From contig CAKPQL010000022.1 in NCBI GenBank assembly GCA_934178555.1, positions 1-16,335 on the forward strand: a stretch of DNA of 16,335 nucleotides, written 5' to 3'. Each line of letters starts with the position of its first letter. Position 1 is the stretch's first letter. Positions 14,141 to 16,335 of the stretch are shown here, in pieces. The DNA comes from an uncultured Clostridia bacterium (GTDB lineage Bacteria > Bacillota > Clostridia > TANB77 > CAG-508). A model generated the notes under the pieces. It saw only the letters and a program-made list of their open reading frames with translations, searched no databases and was not told the origin of the DNA. Position numbers and translations under genes: made by a program.

Positions 14141-16335
14141 CTATGCTCTTGTAACCTCAGATACTCCACAACCACCTCCAAACATGTTAGAAGTGTTTGC
14201 TCCATTTGTAGTCCATCCGTCTCCAACAAGTATTTCAGTTAAACTACTACATCCATAAAACATACCAGACATATTATCAGTTCTTATAACAAAATTACTT
14301 AAGTCTAACCTTGTTAAACTGCTACATCCATAAAACATTTGATTAAAGTCAAAACAATTTCTAGCTGTAAAATTTCCTATATTCAATGTTCTTAATTGGC
14401 TACATCTATAAAACATATTGCTACAGTCCCTTGAATCGTCTAAACTACTCATATTTAAATCAACTAAACTACTACATTCATAGAACATACTATTTGTATT
14501 TAGGGCATAATTACTACCATCTTTAAAATTGCTTAAATTTACACTAGTTAAACTACTACATCCATAAAACATGTTACTAGCATCATCCTCACATCTATAA
14601 AGCATAGAAAGCTCTAAATCTGTTAAATTACTACAATTTTTAAACATTGATTTCATTGACCATGCACTCAAATTTCTGTTACTCATAAATTTTATGTTTT
14701 TTAATTTAGTGCAATTTTCAAACATAGATTCCATTAATGTATTGCCTGAATCTGTCCAAAACCATATATTACTTAAATCTAAATTAGTTAAATTACTGCA
14801 TCCATAAAACATATACTCCATCGTGCAAGCCTCTTCCGTTTTTCCACTAGGTAATTCTATACTTGTTAGTCCACTACATCCAGCAAACATGTATGCAAAA
14901 TTATCCATTTTTTCAATCTTAAAGTTACTTAAATCTAAAGTAGTTAATCCACTGCAATTATAAAACATATATTTTGTTGCACCCACATTACTCGTATTAA
15001 AATAACTTAAATCAATATTGGTAAGTCCAGAACAATTGTAAAACATACCACACATATTAATTACTGCACTTGTATTTAAGTTCTCTATATTATTAATTGT
15101 TGTCATGTTTTTACAATTGCTAAACCAATATGCTGTTGACGTTGGTTTTATTTCATTTAATATATCTACACTTTGTATATTATTGCTCCATGGATGAGGA
15201 TTATCAAGCCTATAATCATCATAATATATATTTCCATAATCTTTAGATAATGTTTTTGTTGTTAATGTATCATTATCTGAACTTAACGTTAGAGTTCCAT
15301 CTGTATATAGTTTTGCATATATTCCGTATTCAAATTTTGCATATAGTTTTACATCCCCTTCCGCTGATACAGTATAATTTTCTCCTGCATTTCCAGCCTT
15401 TGTTTTAAATGTGCTATCTGTATACCAACCTACTAAACTATATCCTGTTTTAGTTGTTTCTGGCAATGTTATTACTGCATTTTCCCATATAGCATATAAT
15501 TCTATTGTATCTTCATCTGTATTTGTTAAATTTATTACTGATTGTTCATTATCATACTCTTTTGCTCCATTTTGTACTGAAGCCCATCCTGTAAATGTAC
15601 TTTCTACTGTTTCATTAGCAACTGCTGTTCCTCCATTTGTTTCATAAGTTACTGTATATATTTTTCTATATCCATTTGGCGTTAATGTTTTTGAAACATC
15701 ATATGTATGTTTACTACTTACTGTTGAACCTGTAGTTGCTCCATTTCCATTATAGTTTATTGTATATGTTATTGGTGTCCATTTTGCTGTTATTTTTCCA
15801 TCTGCTACACCATATGTATATATTCCCTCTTCAAATGTTCCTTCACCTGTTAATGTCCATCCACTAAATGTATATCCTGTTCTTACTGGATCTGCTATTG
15901 TTTTTGTTCCTCCTGCATCTTGTGGGAATCTTTTAACTAGTGTACTTCCTTCCCATTCTCCTCCATTTGGATCTACTTCTAATGTTGATACTCCTGCTGT
16001 TGTCTCTGATGTTATTTCTGTTTCATATTCATTTCCTGCATTGTCTATTGCTACTACTTTTATTTTATATTGCATCGCTTGTACTAATCCTTCAAATGTA
16101 TATGTTGTACTTGTAGTTTCTTTCTCCCAATTCCATATTCCGTTTATTATTATATACTTATAACTTTTTATTCCACTTTTTCCATATTCATTTGTTGCTT
16201 CTGCATCATCTGTTTCTGCATTAACTTTTATACTATTATTTCCTGTTTCTACTGTTATAGTAAAATCTTTTGGTGGTAGTTTATCTATGTTTGTTATTTG
16301 TTTTGATTGTTCTTCTAATACTACTCCATTACTAT
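14141..16335 (-). CDS. BspA-type leucine-rich-repeat surface protein, 5' end beyond the window
   Basis: At least 730 residues, open to the right edge of the window; the internal ATG at 16075 is not the start, because the frame stays open upstream (SNGVVLEEQSKQ...). Visible order: a fibronectin-III-like domain (about 1-105, with YKYIIINGIWNWE and MQYKIKVVAIDNAGNEYE); three InlB-type B repeats (about 116-335, with GYTFSGW, TFTGWASV, GYSLVGW and endings such as LYAIWEN); then about 13 DUF285/BspA leucine-rich repeats (about 400-730) of the form MFYGCSSLTxLDLSNF. It stops with GVSEVTRA and TAG; no LPXTG or other anchor is visible at the C-terminus, so any anchor or signal peptide must be at the missing N-terminus. 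It is probably an adhesin or host-interaction protein, as known for BspA and internalin repeats. It shares its repeat type with the gene at 200-1354. Confidence 0.88.
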   Translation of the reverse strand, partial: SNGVVLEEQSKQITNIDKLPPKDFTITVETGNNSIKVNAETDDAEATNEYGKSGIKSYKYIIINGIWNWEKETTSTTYTFEGLVQAMQYKIKVVAIDNAGNEYETEITSETTAGVSTLEVDPNGGEWEGSTLVKRFPQDAGGTKTIADPVRTGYTFSGWTLTGEGTFEEGIYTYGVADGKITAKWTPITYTINYNGNGATTGSTVSSKHTYDVSKTLTPNGYRKIYTVTYETNGGTAVANETVESTFTGWASVQNGAKEYDNEQSVINLTNTDEDTIELYAIWENAVITLPETTKTGYSLVGWYTDSTFKTKAGNAGENYTVSAEGDVKLYAKFEYGIYAKLYTDGTLTLSSDNDTLTTKTLSKDYGNIYYDDYRLDNPHPWSNNIQSVDILNEIKPTSTAYWFSNCKNMTTINNIENLNTSAVINMCGMFYNCSGLTNIDLSYFNTSNVGATKYMFYNCSGLTTLDLSNFKIEKMDNFAYMFAGCSGLTSIELPSGKTEEACTMEYMFYGCSNLTNLDLSNIWFWTDSGNTLMESMFENCTKLKNIKFMSNRNLSAWSMKSMFKNCSNLTDLELSMLYRCEDDASNMFYGCSSLTSVNLSNFKDGSNYALNTNSMFYECSSLVDLNMSSLDDSRDCSNMFYRCSQLRTLNIGNFTARNCFDFNQMFYGCSSLTRLDLSNFVIRTDNMSGMFYGCSSLTEILVGDGWTTNGANTSNMFGGGCGVSEVTRA

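Noticed and set aside
14141..16335. CRISPR-like or DNA-level tandem repeats in the BspA-type gene
   Set aside because: The recurring CATAAAACAT-type strings are the back-translation of the protein repeat MFYGC and vary in spacing and sequence; there are no spacers.

Overview
The window is AT-rich chromosomal DNA (roughly 30% GC by eye, not counted) from a low-GC Firmicute, most likely an uncultured gut Clostridia-type bacterium. Support: strong AGGAGG ribosome sites about 8 bases before starts, TTG starts, TTGACA/TATAAT promoters, AGA as the main arginine codon, a YhaO/YhaN-type nuclease pair, a CD1115-type VirD4, and BspA/InlB-type surface proteins. TAA, TAG and TGA are all used as stops.

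Layout. 200-9770 is all minus strand: a secreted InlB-type repeat protein (200-1354), a ZIP metal transporter (1539-2276), release factor 1 (prfA, 2349-3407), a YhaN/SbcC-like ATPase (3523-5377) behind its YhaO/SbcD-like nuclease (5426-6496), a 59-residue protein (6573-6752), and an operon of two unknown proteins plus a VirD4-type coupling ATPase (9761 down to 6859) with a consensus promoter. A CbpA-like DnaJ (9870-10760, minus) is divergent from a plus-strand pair that makes nucleotide sugars: a UDPGP-family uridylyltransferase (10977-12222) and an alpha-phosphoglucomutase (12330-14054), ending in a clear terminator. The right end is the 3' part of a large BspA-type leucine-rich-repeat surface protein (14141 to beyond 16335, minus). 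I see no rRNA, tRNA, CRISPR array or insertion sequence.

Main discovery. Three unrelated genes (YhaN-like ATPase, VirD4, UDPGP-family enzyme) each appear split by exactly one extra base, and the break is the same in all three. The upstream frame reaches an in-frame CGG followed by A; skipping the C makes the next codon GGA, the conserved glycine that the family requires. In all three this glycine lies in the nucleotide-binding loop (two Walker A motifs and one GGxGTRLG loop). Reading both strands by eye I found no other in-frame CGG in about 4,980 codons: CGG occurs as a codon only at these three +1 shift points. CGT and CGA are used rarely, AGA and AGG normally. This points to a systematic decoding rule, with CGGA read as glycine by a four-base or out-of-frame mechanism and CGG not used for arginine, rather than to three independent mutations or errors. 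The decoding factor, probably a tRNA, is not in this window.

Other points: a hairpin that would mask the ribosome site of the ZIP gene, a GC-rich palindrome in the dnaJ leader, mutually exclusive hairpins before the phosphoglucomutase, a membrane hairpin in place of the Rad50 zinc hook, and a VirD4 without visible relaxase or other transfer genes.
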